From: Desulfosporosinus sp.
Lineage (GTDB): Bacteria > Bacillota > Desulfitobacteriia > Desulfitobacteriales > Desulfitobacteriaceae
DNA: 64,000 bases
Reading direction: 5' to 3'
NCBI GenBank assembly: GCA_003513495.1
Contig: DOPM01000054.1
Location: 31,269 to 95,268, forward strand
How positions within the stretch are numbered: the first letter of the stretch is position 1; each line of letters begins with the position of its first letter. Below, one piece after another: positions 1 to 7,406 of the stretch. Under the pieces are notes generated by a model. It did not search any database and was not told the DNA's origin. It worked only from the letters and a program-made list of their open reading frames with translations. The translations under genes and the position numbers were made by a program.

Positions 1-808
1 CTTCAAAGCTAAATTTTACGTTTTTAGTGTAAAAAAATACTCCATTATACTCAGCACTCTCATCATTAACCGAAATATCGTAATACGGCAGCCAATTCAG
101 CTGCTTGATTGGATCGCACTCTATATACGACACCTTTGCTCCCAGGTTTGATAGGAAACAGGCCAGATTCAAAGCTGTTGTGGTTGTTCCATCTTTCTCA
201 GTGATCCCAGCAACTCCCACGACGATCCCTTTTCGTTCTTTTTCAGTATCCAACCCTAAGTTCGTCGTCATTTTGACCCTCACATAGTCTACCGGCTCCT
301 GCTCCGACCCCTTCCCTTTTTTGGCTTTCAAAGACTCAGTTTGGTGTTTAACCTGTTTCACTTTTGTCCTTGGCTTTTCAACTGATTGTATTTTTGGCTG
401 GATTTTGAATCGTTCTGCTTTCTTATCGCTCATTCCTTCAGGACTGATACACTCCAGAATTTCCTTTTTGATCTCTTCCGGATCTACGGCCGTAACAAAG
501 TTTCTTACTCCAGCATCGTAAAGTTTCGATAGCAGCTCATCCCCTTGTTTCGTCCCTTCAGCCAAATAGATGATTCTTGCATCATACATGGCTTGAAAAC
601 CAAGAACGCCTTCCATTAACTCTTCATCAGTATCATTTAAGGCTTGATGATCGAGGGCTATAAAACGGATATGGTTGAAGCTTCGCATGTCCTGAATGAC
701 AAACTTTTTCAGATTAAATTCTCCAGAAAGCTTTTTAACCGGTAAGGTTTCTTCTTGTATGAAGTCAAATAGACCAAGCTTCAAGTTACTCGTTAGGTAA
801 ACTAACAT
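1..808 (-). CDS. TadZ/CpaE-like ATPase of the conjugative element, 3' end cut by the window
   Basis: I translated this frame by hand because it runs off the left edge. It opens with ATG at 808 and stays open for about 269 codons. Residues 1-130 resemble an atypical receiver domain (an IIYLAEGT strand, then a GVRNFVTA segment). After a lysine-rich linker comes a ParA/MinD-like P-loop (GVAGITEKDGTTTTALN) that lacks the usual KGGVGKT lysine pair. This order, pseudo-receiver then deviant Walker ATPase, is that of TadZ/CpaE proteins, which place secretion machinery in the cell. The start overlaps the preceding small gene by 23 bases, so translation is probably coupled. It is the last visible gene of the transfer operon. 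The family call is inferred from domain order and the C-terminus is unseen. Confidence 0.72.
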   Translation of the reverse strand, partial: MLVYLTSNLKLGLFDFIQEETLPVKKLSGEFNLKKFVIQDMRSFNHIRFIALDHQALNDTDEELMEGVLGFQAMYDARIIYLAEGTKQGDELLSKLYDAGVRNFVTAVDPEEIKKEILECISPEGMSDKKAERFKIQPKIQSVEKPRTKVKQVKHQTESLKAKKGKGSEQEPVDYVRVKMTTNLGLDTEKERKGIVVGVAGITEKDGTTTTALNLACFLSNLGAKVSYIECDPIKQLNWLPYYDISVNDESAEYNGVFFYTKNVKFSFE

Positions 809-953
809 GGCGTTCTTCACCTCCTTGCAGGGTGAAATCGGGATGGATTTCTATCGGCATTGGTTTTCTTTCATCTTGGATAAGCATGATGATTGCAATA
901 ATTAGGATAAAGGTATATATAAATAGCTCAATGATCGTTTTACGTCCTTTCAA
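786..953 (-). CDS. small single-span membrane protein of the transfer operon
   Basis: This 55-residue product has one hydrophobic segment near its N-terminus (FIYTFILIIAIIMLIQ) and a short polar tail. I chose the TTG at 953 because a strong GAGGAGGAGG Shine-Dalgarno sequence lies 7 bases upstream. A longer frame starting at 1151 would overlap the preceding gene by more than 100 bases and is unlikely. It overlaps the TadZ-like gene by 23 bases. The size and topology suit a small accessory subunit of a type IV secretion channel, but I recognise no family. Confidence 0.55.
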   Translation of the reverse strand: MKGRKTIIELFIYTFILIIAIIMLIQDERKPMPIEIHPDFTLQGGEERHVSLPNE

Positions 954-1038
954 TAGGTTCCTCCTCCTCTTCAACTTAGTGCCGGTCCCTTGCCAAGCAT
1001 CGGAAAGCAGCCGTACATGCTTATATAGCCTTACGGAA

Positions 1039-1716
1039 CTAAAGAAGCATTGGGAATGTGGCACTAATATCCGTATCTTCAAGATGCACGTAAGCTGGAT
1101 TGTTGATGAGATTACATAATCGAGTGATATCCTTTTCTTTAAGAATTTCACAGGGAACTTTGCTGCTCTCGAAGGCTGCCTTTACATCCTTAGTGCGGCG
1201 TGAAATGTCCTGTTCACAATCATCTTCGTAACGTTGCCATAAGGGCATATAAAATTGACGTTCCACAACTTCGCCGCTGAGAGCATAGTTACTGATGGCC
1301 GCTGTTTCTTTGCGAAGTAATTCTTTTTGCTTTGGGTTCGATGATGTGCCCAAAAGTTCAGCGTATTCATTAATGAGAGGACTAATATCGACTGGGCGGG
1401 ATACGGCTATGAGTTTGAGGATCTGCTGATCTCCGGATAGTTCAGCTGTGAGCTTCCGGGTGAGGGTCTCTTTTTCCCTTAGACTGAGTAAGTCGATGCT
1501 GACGGCATCAATTTTAAGATATTGAAAAATAAGATGATCTCTTGTGTAAAGGTACTTGTCCCGAATGTCTTTGACATTGATGAACTCTTGGGCAGTTACT
1601 CTGTCTTTGTTTTCAGCTTTGCGCTGCTTCTTGTGTTTTTGGATCATAAAGAAATAGACCGCACCTCCGATAAGTACGGTCAATAGGAAGATAGATATTG
1701 AAATTAAGGGATTCAT
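1039..1716 (-). CDS. membrane-anchored conjugation-module protein, family not recognised
   Basis: A 225-residue protein with an N-terminal membrane segment (residues 4-24), a lysine-rich stop-transfer sequence (QKHKKQRK) and a soluble, mostly helical remainder. The anchor leaves the soluble part on the cytoplasmic side if the positive-inside rule holds. It lies between the PrgI-like gene and the TadZ-like ATPase gene, where secretion-channel genes are expected. An AGGTGAAAAG ribosome site precedes the ATG. I see no catalytic motif and do not assign a function. Confidence 0.7.
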   Translation of the reverse strand: MNPLISISIFLLTVLIGGAVYFFMIQKHKKQRKAENKDRVTAQEFINVKDIRDKYLYTRDHLIFQYLKIDAVSIDLLSLREKETLTRKLTAELSGDQQILKLIAVSRPVDISPLINEYAELLGTSSNPKQKELLRKETAAISNYALSGEVVERQFYMPLWQRYEDDCEQDISRRTKDVKAAFESSKVPCEILKEKDITRLCNLINNPAYVHLEDTDISATFPMLL

Positions 1717-1885
1717 GGTTGTCTTTTCACCTCGTTAATTCTAATTTTCAGTATCTCTATCGAAAATAATAAAGACATTAGAGTTTATATTCATCTTCAT
1801 TATCTGGTTCAATCTCAATTTAATCTGCTCTTTGCCCCCAGTCCACATTCTTCCTTTCATTATAGCTTTTAGCCTTTTTGGGGAG

Positions 1886-1918
1886 CAACAAGAAAGGCAG
1901 CCGACTCAAGCTGCCTCT
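1886..1918 (-). terminator. hairpin in the 255-base gap after the PrgI-like gene
   Basis: GGCAGC and GCTGCC arms with an 8-base loop, followed on the minus strand by a T-rich TTTCTTGTT tail. It is the only structure I see in the gap from 1717 to 1972. It is a weak intrinsic terminator or attenuator inside the transfer operon. Confidence 0.45.
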
Positions 1919-1972
1919 TTACTCATGTAGCAGATTTAATGGATAACCTTACGCTTTTCAATAAGATTTTCA

Positions 1973-2317
1973 CTATACCCTTGAAGGTTTAATTTGTAAC
2001 TTCCACTCATCTAAAGCAACATAGGAATATTCCTTCTGAGACTTGGCAAAATGAATCATATTTTTCACTTGATCGACAGCAGATAGATTCGTTTGATCCT
2101 TAATGCACATCATGATACTACCAGCAATAATAACAAGCATCGCCAAGACGCAGACCGATATATTTTGCGTTAACAGATACGCTAGCAGATCCACGCCCCC
2201 TCCCAACAAACATATCAGAGCAGATTGTCTAAATTCGATCTTGCCGAATCCGTCAAAATATTCCGGCCGGGTTTTTATCCCAACCGGAATATAGAGCGTC
2301 TTTTTTGTGCCTTCCAT
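1973..2317 (-). CDS. PrgI-like (VirB3-type) membrane protein
   Basis: The start at 2317 (MEGTKKTLYIPVG) follows an AGGAGGG sequence at the right spacing. An upstream ATG at 2365 would overlap the previous gene. The 114-residue product begins with an IPVGIKTRPEYF segment, then two adjacent membrane spans (about residues 28-68), then a soluble tail. This matches the layout of PrgI-family proteins, which replace VirB3 in Gram-positive type IV secretion and usually lie beside the VirB4 ATPase gene. No VirB4 is visible, so it should lie left of the window. The assignment rests on size, the IPV start and context. Confidence 0.6.
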   Translation of the reverse strand: MEGTKKTLYIPVGIKTRPEYFDGFGKIEFRQSALICLLGGGVDLLAYLLTQNISVCVLAMLVIIAGSIMMCIKDQTNLSAVDQVKNMIHFAKSQKEYSYVALDEWKLQIKPSRV

Positions 2318-2325
2318 AGACCCTC

Positions 2326-2538
2326 CTAAGTGTAGTAATAGAATACGATATCTTTTAATTGCCAAATTGATTCAGCAATAATATAAAAGACACCCGCATA
2401 AATCGCTCTTTTCTTGTACATAGAACTCTCATCTTCATCGCCCATCATTCTAAGAAAACAAAATGCTATCCTCATGAATACCCCAGTACGAACTAGTAAA
2501 ATAAACGCTTTTGTAATCTCATCGACCTCCACCTCCAT
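2326..2538 (-). CDS. small hydrophobic protein of the conjugation module
   Basis: A 70-residue protein with two hydrophobic stretches separated by an acidic and basic loop (MMGDEDESSMYKKR). It lies between the VirB6-like and PrgI-like genes with 8-11 base gaps, which fits one polycistronic transcript. No motif is recognisable. Its steady position among channel genes suggests a membrane accessory subunit, by context only. Confidence 0.55.
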   Translation of the reverse strand: MEVEVDEITKAFILLVRTGVFMRIAFCFLRMMGDEDESSMYKKRAIYAGVFYIIAESIWQLKDIVFYYYT

Positions 2539-2549
2539 TCCCCCTTACT

Positions 2550-3380
2550 TTATTTCACTGCTCCTTTAACCATCTGAACCAAACGAGTGGCCTGATAGGC
2601 TTTACCCATCATACCGCCTTGACCTCCTGCAAGAATGATAAACTCTTGTAGAAATTTAGGAGTACGTAAAGCCGTGACAATGACTGCAAGCGCCCATATC
2701 AAATGTCCATTTATGACAAGCGCCAAGCCTAACTTAAGGAGTGCAATTTGCAGCATCACAGTAATCATGGCTTGAAAGAATTTCTGCATATACGTTTTGA
2801 AAACTCCTTGATCAGAGTCCACCAAACCCACACAAGCTATCGGAATGCCTAATCGGAGAATCAATATTTCAAGCCCTGTTTGTAGAAATTTGATGTAGAG
2901 ATAAAGGAGACATCCGAAGAAGATCACACCGACGATGCCGGTAAGAAGTCCCTTGGAAACGATACTCATAATTATGCTGGTGAAATCTACAACGACTCCC
3001 CGGCTAATAATGTTTAAAAGCTTATCGGTTAAACCTTGAACGATCGTTGCCATCCATCCATAAAGCGTAGGAAAGGAGATAGCAACCACTAACGCTTTTA
3101 CGAAATAAGTTAGATAAAGAATTGGGTCAGTATCCGCATCTCCATCAATCCAAAGGACATAGGTATTGAATCCTTTCTTAATAAACTTTAGGATGATCAA
3201 AGAAACTCCAAAAGAAAACAGAATCTTGAAAAGCTCAGATATAACATCTCTTCCCAACATCTGATCTAAAAATTGTTCAGCATAAAATGCCATAGGAACC
3301 AAATTGAGAAGAATGCTATCAATGTACTCTAATACACCGGATAAAAGAGCCTCGATTAGTACCATTAAAAGAGCTTCCAA
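2550..3380 (-). CDS. VirB6/TrbL-like polytopic channel protein
   Basis: A 276-residue protein with about six hydrophobic segments and a central loop, as in VirB6/TrbL inner-membrane channel components. I chose TTG at 3380 because GGGAGG lies 7 bases upstream. The longer frame to 3452 would overlap the pilin-like gene and has no ribosome site. The C-terminus includes a glycine-rich stretch (AGGQGGMMGKAYQATRLV) also seen in Tn1549-type homologues. It follows the pilin-like gene and precedes the PrgI-like gene, the usual order in Firmicute elements of this class. Confidence 0.7.
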   Translation of the reverse strand: MEALLMVLIEALLSGVLEYIDSILLNLVPMAFYAEQFLDQMLGRDVISELFKILFSFGVSLIILKFIKKGFNTYVLWIDGDADTDPILYLTYFVKALVVAISFPTLYGWMATIVQGLTDKLLNIISRGVVVDFTSIIMSIVSKGLLTGIVGVIFFGCLLYLYIKFLQTGLEILILRLGIPIACVGLVDSDQGVFKTYMQKFFQAMITVMLQIALLKLGLALVINGHLIWALAVIVTALRTPKFLQEFIILAGGQGGMMGKAYQATRLVQMVKGAVK

Positions 3381-3426
3381 GCTTAGACCTCCCTTCCTCT
3401 GAAAATGGCTTTTAGGGCATAAGTGG

Positions 3427-3759
3427 TCAAGCGTAATAGTACATAACAACACTGATTATGACCCCTGTAAGTTCTACGCCAAGAACGGATATTAATGCGA
3501 CAACAATCCTTTTATTCCAGGACTTTTGATCCATTTCATCAGCAGCTCCGCGCCTAAGCCAAAAGTATGACAAGATAGGCACACCGGCTACTGGAGCAGC
3601 AATCATTAAAGCCTTACCTAAATCCTCAAAAAGTTTCATAGAACCGGTGAAAATCTTACTACTGGCAATATCCTCAGCAAAAGCAGCATGCGGGATGCTT
3701 AACAAAAAGACAGTCATAAAGATGACTGCCAAGATAGTTTTTCTGTAGTTTTTAAGCAT
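3427..3759 (-). CDS. TrbC/Maff2-type small pilin-like protein
   Basis: 110 residues: an N-terminal signal sequence with a cleavage-like AFAED site (about residue 28), then two hydrophobic helices joined by a charged loop (RRGAADEMDQKSWNKR). This is the plan of TrbC/VirB2 prepilins and of the short Maff2 proteins in Tn1549-like elements. Its place between the VirD4 gene and the VirB6-like gene supports the reading. It would sit in the membrane as a channel or pilus subunit. Confidence 0.68.
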   Translation of the reverse strand: MLKNYRKTILAVIFMTVFLLSIPHAAFAEDIASSKIFTGSMKLFEDLGKALMIAAPVAGVPILSYFWLRRGAADEMDQKSWNKRIVVALISVLGVELTGVIISVVMYYYA

Positions 3760-3779
3760 ACGATATTGTTCACTTCCTT

Positions 3780-5834
3780 TTATTCGTCGTCTTGATGGCT
3801 AGTAAATCCCTCTTGATATTTTTTATGAAAGCGCAATGCTTCTTCATCCGGAGACCATAGTGGAGCTTGGGAAGGCGGTTGCTGACATGCCAATGTATAG
3901 AATTTCCATACTCCCCATAGCTCCATATCATTGATGTCGACATTGCGCTTAGGTCTTCGGTTTTCACGTATTTCACGAATGTTTATGTTGTGTTTTTTGT
4001 CACCTAACCCGAACATTCGGTTAAAATGGGTTTCTGATAAGTCAGGAGCATACATAATAGCCGGATTACCACGTGATGTTATCAAACTGTAGGGGCGCGA
4101 GATTAGCCGAACTTCATCAGATGTAAGTAAGGATCGGCTCATTAGGCTTGTACTCTGACTGGTCGAGGGTGTGGAATACCTTCCATTATTGGCACTCAGA
4201 GAATAGGAAGAAACGGTGTACGTTCCTAACTTTCCTGATAGTTCTTTGAGCGTCTCTTCATCATCCGCTTGAAGGTAAATCCAGCTTTCACAGTTGCCCC
4301 GGATAATTCTTGCGATTTCCTTTCCGTACTTTTCCTCAAGTTGTGCAAAGGATTGAATGAAAAGGTTGAATAAAATTCCACGACTACGGGCAACCGTCAG
4401 CTTGTTGTCAAAGTCAGGAATCTTGACAAAGTTCCCAAACTCTTCAAGGTCAAAGTGAACCCTGTTTTCTAATCGTCCTCCGTGCTGATCTGCGATCTGA
4501 ACTAATTGCCCGTACAGTTGTGATACAAATAAGCTGGCCAGAGAATAAAAGGTGGTCTTTTCGTCCGGCAATATGATGAAAATGGCCTGTTTCTTAGATC
4601 CCACATCACCAGGGTTAAAATCACTTCGGCAAGTCATGGAATAGATGGAAGGATCGGTAAACAAGCGCAGTGTCGATAAGGCTGCCGTGTAGAAACTACC
4701 TCTTGTCCTCGCCGGTGCCACCTCTGAAATTGCGAGCAAGGCTTTCGCCGGATGTGTATCGGGAAGTCGCTTGACGTACTCAAGGATGGGCATCTTGTTA
4801 TTAATGGTTTTGCACATAAAGGCGATAAAGTAGTAGACATTGGTCATGTTCTGGTATTTACGCTTATCCCTTTCCCTATTGTCGTATACGACACTCATAA
4901 TCGAGCTGGCAATAACGGAGGCTTCCCCATCGTTCCAAATCCGTTCTCCTTTCGCCTCCCCTACTAAAGTTGCCGTGATATCCCATGTTGCGCTAATTGC
5001 TTTGGCCATATCACCTTGATCAATGGCATCAATAACCGATTGAAGGTAATTATAGCAATGACTCTTGAGTGGATTTCTAAAATCCAGGGCAACAACTTCA
5101 TAACCTAACCGTCTCAGGTAGGGAGAGGTATAGTGAAATAACTCTCCTTTTGGATCAGAAAGAATCATGCTTTCGCCCGAAAGCCCAATGGTTCCAATGG
5201 TCTGCAGAAGTACAGTTCTGGTTTTACCGCTCCCTGTTGCACCGATACATAAGCTATGACTGTCTTTTGCGTTATAATATAATTTTTGTCGTTTTGAATT
5301 CCCCTCCTTTTCCATTCCCAATACAATCCCACCATGGTCTAACGCTGTTTTTACGGACACGCTATTGTCTTCATTGTAACTCTCAATATCTTCTAATCCT
5401 CTCTCGATCAATTCCTCGATGGTGCTGTCTTTAGGATTTAAACCATAGCTTTGAAAGATGGTGTTCTTTTCTTTCTCCGTCATCCACCGTGCGGATCCGT
5501 GTTGCTTCTGCCCCACTGCCACCGGAGTAGAGATCTCCGTCGTGATTTGCATCATGCGGCTTTGGTAGGGTTTGTTATTACTAAAAAACAGGAAAGCTGC
5601 AAAGAGTATAATAAACCCTTCAAAGCATAAAAAAAGCATCAGGTGAGATTTCACTGATACTAAGCTCTGAATGCAACTGCTGAGGGTCGGAAAATCAAAC
5701 TCCAGGGACTTCGTTTTTAACAGTAAATGCAACAAAGTGCAAAAATACACATTTGCCACTGTACCCATGGCCGTTGCCATTCCCGCCATGATTATCCGTC
5801 GTTTTACGTTCAACCCTTTATCACCTTCTTTCAC
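3780..5834 (-). CDS. virD4: VirD4/TraG-family type IV coupling protein
   Basis: 684 residues. Two N-terminal membrane segments (about 13-38 and 65-84) anchor a cytoplasmic ATPase with a textbook Walker A (GATGSGKT, residues 198-205), a Walker B-like FDLEEFGNF, and the ILPDEKTTF and RGNCESW motifs of the TraG/VirD4 family. It couples the relaxosome to the secretion channel and powers DNA transfer. The frame opens with GTG at 5834, overlapping the previous stop by four bases. An in-frame TTG seven codons later has a better Shine-Dalgarno (GAAGGTGAT), so the true start may be there. The length is normal for the family and all motifs are intact. Confidence 0.93.
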   Translation of the reverse strand: MKEGDKGLNVKRRIIMAGMATAMGTVANVYFCTLLHLLLKTKSLEFDFPTLSSCIQSLVSVKSHLMLFLCFEGFIILFAAFLFFSNNKPYQSRMMQITTEISTPVAVGQKQHGSARWMTEKEKNTIFQSYGLNPKDSTIEELIERGLEDIESYNEDNSVSVKTALDHGGIVLGMEKEGNSKRQKLYYNAKDSHSLCIGATGSGKTRTVLLQTIGTIGLSGESMILSDPKGELFHYTSPYLRRLGYEVVALDFRNPLKSHCYNYLQSVIDAIDQGDMAKAISATWDITATLVGEAKGERIWNDGEASVIASSIMSVVYDNRERDKRKYQNMTNVYYFIAFMCKTINNKMPILEYVKRLPDTHPAKALLAISEVAPARTRGSFYTAALSTLRLFTDPSIYSMTCRSDFNPGDVGSKKQAIFIILPDEKTTFYSLASLFVSQLYGQLVQIADQHGGRLENRVHFDLEEFGNFVKIPDFDNKLTVARSRGILFNLFIQSFAQLEEKYGKEIARIIRGNCESWIYLQADDEETLKELSGKLGTYTVSSYSLSANNGRYSTPSTSQSTSLMSRSLLTSDEVRLISRPYSLITSRGNPAIMYAPDLSETHFNRMFGLGDKKHNINIREIRENRRPKRNVDINDMELWGVWKFYTLACQQPPSQAPLWSPDEEALRFHKKYQEGFTSHQDDE

Positions 5835-6517
5835 ACTTCCAATTCTTCAAACTCTTGATTATTTGCCTCAGTTAAACATAGTTTTTGGTTCAGCTCAGGT
5901 AAAATGAAGAAATTAATTTTGTTTAAAACTTGGCCGATAGCTGTTAAATCCTCAAAGGTTACTTGTGGCGGATCAATTCTAATGAGTTGCGTTAACCCCG
6001 AATAAATTACCTTCAATTCAGCTTCATTCAAGATCTTATCCTGATCTACCAAGCCTGCTCTCAGAGCAAAGTTTTCACAAGCCCTTGAATAGTCACTGTA
6101 TCTTTTGTTCAAGATGTAGTGGTTAACACTTAATACTGTCCGATAGCCTGTAGCAAACTGATAGCCTTTCTCTTTAAGTTCTATCGCAGCCAGAACCTGG
6201 TCATTATAGGCTAAAAGTTTTCTATAGCCCATTTGCTGCTTGCCGGAAATAATACAATGTATTGCCGGTGCTGTTTTATGGGCAAATACATATTCCGCTG
6301 TTTCTTCAGCAATTTTCTTAACGACTTTACCACTCCAGTCACCTTTAAGCTCATTCTCCTTATCAATTTGGCAAACCAAAGCATCTCCCAAGTAAATATT
6401 GGCATAGATTCGGTGGTTATTAATCAGATCTATTTCATAACCTTCTTCCCTGAGCCGCCTAAACAGTTCGCAATACCATGCTTGAGTAAAATCGTCTTTC
6501 AACTTGTCGTAATCCAT
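5831..6517 (-). CDS. conserved-looking protein upstream of virD4, function unknown
   Basis: A soluble 228-residue protein without signal peptide, membrane segment or nucleotide-binding motif that I recognise. The N-terminal half is charged and mixed (YCELFRRLREEGYEIDL), the C-terminal half mostly helical. An AGGAGG site precedes the ATG. Its stop overlaps the virD4 start, so expression is probably coupled, and it may be a cytoplasmic partner of the coupling protein. That role is inferred from position only. Confidence 0.6.
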   Translation of the reverse strand: MDYDKLKDDFTQAWYCELFRRLREEGYEIDLINNHRIYANIYLGDALVCQIDKENELKGDWSGKVVKKIAEETAEYVFAHKTAPAIHCIISGKQQMGYRKLLAYNDQVLAAIELKEKGYQFATGYRTVLSVNHYILNKRYSDYSRACENFALRAGLVDQDKILNEAELKVIYSGLTQLIRIDPPQVTFEDLTAIGQVLNKINFFILPELNQKLCLTEANNQEFEELEV

Positions 6518-6589
6518 CCATTGAAATCCTCCTTTCTTTTTTATGTGGATTCCTTAATGCTCAATTGAGTAATGTCCCTCTGGATTTGG

Positions 6590-7390
6590 TTAGGGAGCAT
6601 TTTCACATTCAGCTTCAATCTCGTCATCATCGACTAATGAATGCATATTCCATGAAGGATCAAAATACTTATTCGGCGCTAAAGCATTAGGCCTATCATC
6701 ATATATTTGCTCCCTACCTCGCATAATGCTTAGAATATTCTCCGCTAACTCCTTCGGATCTTTATCATATCGTACTCGGTCGTGTTCCCACGTTCCCCGG
6801 GTATAGTTAATACCATTAAGCAACTTAATACCTCGTGCCGGCGGCTGCCATAACTTTAAATTGTGAGTATAATCGTCAAGCAGAAAATCCGTTTCCTTTA
6901 TGCCCCCCGGAAGATAATCTTTTTTGTCTGCGCCGCAAGGTGAGAAAATACGATGTTCTATATCTACTTCAGGAAGATATTGATCAAGCCACAAGTTTTT
7001 TTCTTCCAAAGCATAGGGACTATCCGTCAAATAGGCTGAAAGGATATTGACTTCGATGTTGGGGTTGTTTTTAATAATTTCCTTAATGGACTGAACGACA
7101 TTGTCGATTGGCCTGAGATTGAGAAAGTATCCTGGTTGGTATAATGTTTCCAGTTCGTCAACTGGAGTAAATACTGCAAGTGTGCCATCCATATCCACTA
7201 ATAGGCGTTGTTTTTCTTCCGTCATTCTTTCGTCTAAAACTGCTTGCTGCAAATCATTTAATGCCGTTTCGTGAATATGTCTGTCATGATCATTGGTGTC
7301 CTCTTTGATCATCATTTCCAATGCCTTGATCTGTCTCATAATTTTATCTTTACTCTCCGGGATCTGTATTTCAGGTATGCTTTTTGACAT
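6590..7390 (-). CDS. HAD-family 5'(3')-deoxyribonucleotidase-like protein
   Basis: 266 residues from ATG at 7390, chosen because TTAGGAGGG lies 7 bases upstream. The N-terminal ~60 residues are helical and charged. The remainder is a HAD phosphatase of the NT5C type: motif I DMDGTLAVF, a motif II region ending LSAYLTDSPY, and motif IV LLDDYTHNL. The WLDQYLP segment is also typical of this subfamily. Such enzymes remove phosphate from (deoxy)nucleoside monophosphates. It lies between the relaxase gene and the virD4 region, an unusual place for a nucleotide enzyme, and could be cargo or could affect nucleotide pools during transfer. Confidence 0.75.
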   Translation of the reverse strand: MSKSIPEIQIPESKDKIMRQIKALEMMIKEDTNDHDRHIHETALNDLQQAVLDERMTEEKQRLLVDMDGTLAVFTPVDELETLYQPGYFLNLRPIDNVVQSIKEIIKNNPNIEVNILSAYLTDSPYALEEKNLWLDQYLPEVDIEHRIFSPCGADKKDYLPGGIKETDFLLDDYTHNLKLWQPPARGIKLLNGINYTRGTWEHDRVRYDKDPKELAENILSIMRGREQIYDDRPNALAPNKYFDPSWNMHSLVDDDEIEAECENAP

Positions 7391-7406
7391 TTTCATCCCT
7401 CCTAAA

